Below are positions 62,845-64,000 of a stretch of DNA of 64,000 nucleotides, piece after piece. Within the stretch, counting starts at the first letter, position 1, and the number at the start of each line of letters is the position of its first letter. A program made the position numbers and the translations under genes. Location: the NCBI GenBank assembly GCA_049317525.1, contig JBMOIC010000014.1:1-64000 (forward strand). The letters run 5' to 3'. This stretch comes from UBA961 sp049317525. Its GTDB lineage: Bacteria > Bacteroidota > Ignavibacteria > Kapaibacteriales > UBA961. The notes beneath the pieces are model-generated. The model was given only the letters and a program-made list of their open reading frames with translations. It was not told where the DNA came from and searched no databases.

Positions 62845-63786
62845 TTAATACTGAACAAAGGGAGTATAAACAGTGCCTGTCTGTGTAATATAACGTACAA
62901 AGTATGAGCCTGGAGAAAATTGCGGTAATTGTAATTTATCTCCAATATTTAATACTGAATTGAAGGTAAATACAGTTTCACCCAATATATTTGCTATTGA
63001 AATTGTAGCATGTTGATCAAATATAGAAACTGGAATATTCAATTGAGCAGAATTTCCTTGTAAAACAGGATTTGGTGAAACATTCAAATCATCTTGCGCT
63101 ATCATTGTTTCATTCATACTTAATGGCGCTTGGCATATTACTTCACCGTTTATTGCATTTACATAACAATCATATACTGCTTCTTGAGTTTTAGGGTCAG
63201 CAAAATTAAAAAGCCATATAGGTGTACCTGCTGGAAAATTCACTCCAGGTAATTCAAATGGTGATGTAAACACAACAATAAAAGGTGGTTTTGCTGTTGG
63301 ATACTTAGCATTATATGTTTTAAATCCCATATCTGCTTTTAGTTTGGTTGCTATAATATCAGAATTAAGGGCATTTGATGGAATAGTATCTTGTGGCACA
63401 AAAGGAATATCACCAGGACCAGCACCATCAGGTATAGGAAATTGCTGAAATCCTAGAAATGGTACTTTTATCATTGCTAATAATTTAGTTATTACCGAAT
63501 CGGATTTATCTAAAGCACTAATAACATAAATCCATATTGGAGATTTACCAGTTTTAATATCATACACTCCACCAATAAGAGAAACGATTTGTCCTAAACC
63601 AGTAGTATCACCAAGCGTTACAATAGATACCAACTTGGGTGATTTCCAGCCTGAATCAGCGGCTATTTTTTTTGCTGCTGCAATACCTTCATTCATTAAA
63701 TATGGTTGAGCAAACTGAGCCTGAGAAGAAAATGCTCCTAAACATATAATGCTGATTACAAGAAATAACTGAACTATCTTTTTCAT
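62845..63786 (-). CDS. Secreted protein with T9SS C-terminal sorting domain, unknown function
   Basis: 313 residues. Signal peptide (hydrophobic core about 6-20, ending SSQAQ). The middle 200 residues are not recognised; they include GIAAAKKIAADSGWKSPKLV and DTTGLGQIVSLIGGVYD, and the pattern may be a PepSY-like or beta-sheet fold. The last 80 residues (LNVSPNPVLQGNSAQLNI ... ISIANILGE ... FSPGSYFVRYI) match a type A T9SS sorting domain. It is probably co-transcribed with glyA. Confidence 0.78.
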   Translation of the reverse strand: MKKIVQLFLVISIICLGAFSSQAQFAQPYLMNEGIAAAKKIAADSGWKSPKLVSIVTLGDTTGLGQIVSLIGGVYDIKTGKSPIWIYVISALDKSDSVITKLLAMIKVPFLGFQQFPIPDGAGPGDIPFVPQDTIPSNALNSDIIATKLKADMGFKTYNAKYPTAKPPFIVVFTSPFELPGVNFPAGTPIWLFNFADPKTQEAVYDCYVNAINGEVICQAPLSMNETMIAQDDLNVSPNPVLQGNSAQLNIPVSIFDQHATISIANILGETVFTFNSVLNIGDKLQLPQFSPGSYFVRYITQTGTVYTPFVQY

Positions 63787-63938
63787 ATAGATCCCATTAA
63801 TTTAAAAATTGCGATTTAATATGTTTTTTTTTAAATATTTACTTCAAATTATGAAAAATACAAGCCTTCATGAAGTAGTTTTTTGAATATGTACATGTAT
63901 AGAAAAATAAACTCTATTCCTACATAGTGAACGTTTCG

Positions 63939-63946
63939 TAATTTTG
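63939..63946 (+). promoter_or_regulatory. Promoter, -7 box TAATTTTG
   Basis: TAATTTTG fits TAnnTTTG, with TTC 19 bases upstream near the -33 position. The downstream sequence TACTTCTAAAG closely matches that after the ppiD box. Between 63787 and 63930 I see nothing else apart from AT-rich sequence. Confidence 0.5.
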
Positions 63947-63987
63947 TACTTCTAAAGATCACATTATTCTGATTATTATTTGCTATC

Positions 63988-64000
63988 ATGACAAAACAAG
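63988..64000 (+). CDS. Possible start of a gene running out of the window
   Basis: ATG at 63988 followed by ACAAAACAAG (Met-Thr-Lys-Gln) lies 42 bases after a good promoter box. Only four codons are visible, so the product is unknown. Confidence 0.3.

Noticed and set aside
63875..63896. CTTCATGAAG followed by a T run, terminator-like
   Set aside because: The arms have no loop, so a hairpin is unlikely, and there is no plus-strand gene upstream to terminate.
1..64000. tRNA, rRNA, CRISPR array, insertion sequence or phage genes
   Set aside because: I looked through the intergenic stretches (all under 300 bases) and saw no cloverleaf, regular spaced repeats, transposase, integrase or terminal inverted repeats.

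Overview
The window is about 64 kb of AT-rich bacterial chromosome, densely packed with housekeeping and accessory genes on both strands. Three secreted proteins end in what look like type IX secretion (T9SS, Por) C-terminal sorting domains. Many genes have a TAnnTTTG-like -7 promoter box, several lack an obvious Shine-Dalgarno sequence, and there is a tiny AURKAIP1/COX24-type ribosomal protein. Together these point to the Bacteroidota/Chlorobiota (FCB) group. Sigma-54 with a cognate activator, heme A synthase, paired squalene/phytoene synthases and a plain free-living gene set would fit a Kapabacteria- or Ignavibacteria-like aerobe, but that finer placement is a guess. I see no rRNA, tRNA, CRISPR array, insertion sequence or prophage.

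Layout. 1-8.2 kb: the 3' part of a patatin-Omp85 fusion, a membrane rhodanese translationally coupled to a sigma-54 activator without a sensor domain, a MoxR AAA+/VWA pair and a UspA protein. 8.2-12.3 kb (minus): hpnD, hpnC and a PpiD-type foldase, with an intrinsic terminator separating ppiD from hpnC. 12.5-20.4 kb (plus): OsmC, M18 aminopeptidase, heme A synthase, a 1411-residue glycine-rich T9SS protein with an internal duplication, and a methyltransferase. 20.4-31.8 kb: peroxiredoxin, polyprenol/diacylglycerol-kinase-like protein, ispE, glgA, lon, a metal-ABC permease fused to a DtxR-like domain, plsC, a NamZ-type muramidase and speA.

32-37.7 kb: fur and topA (plus) against a DprE1-like oxidase and a HAD-UbiA fusion (minus). 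The last two resemble the mycobacterial decaprenyl-phosphoryl-ribose pathway. 37.8-44 kb: recN, a Mesh1-like HD protein, a metal-ABC ATPase that is the likely partner of the permease 12 kb upstream, then the mini ribosomal protein, a TPR protein, HU and sppA. 44.2-47.9 kb: an ABC-2 exporter, a small unknown membrane protein, YceI and a CxxCH T9SS protein. 47.9-52.3 kb (minus): a tight five-gene operon of a MqnA-like protein, psd, lnt, nadD and queC.

52.5-56.3 kb: a HisC-type aminotransferase, 4-hydroxyphenylpyruvate dioxygenase and glutamate dehydrogenase, which reads as a tyrosine-catabolic unit. 56.4-64 kb: a cold-shock-like RRM protein, an orphan PhnE permease, a dihydroorotate dehydrogenase with mixed class features, rpoN, DUF3109, glyA, another T9SS cargo protein, and the start of a further gene.

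Themes. Envelope building recurs (patatin-Omp85, PpiD, Lnt, Psd, PlsC, isoprenoid lipids). So do metal control (Fur, permease-DtxR fusion, candidate operators) and sigma-54 regulation. I did not find an unmistakably new defence or mobile system. The most interesting items are the HAD-UbiA/DprE1-like pair, the split metal transporter with an operator-like palindrome inside its promoter, the mini ribosomal protein gene, and the duplicated glycine-rich secreted protein.
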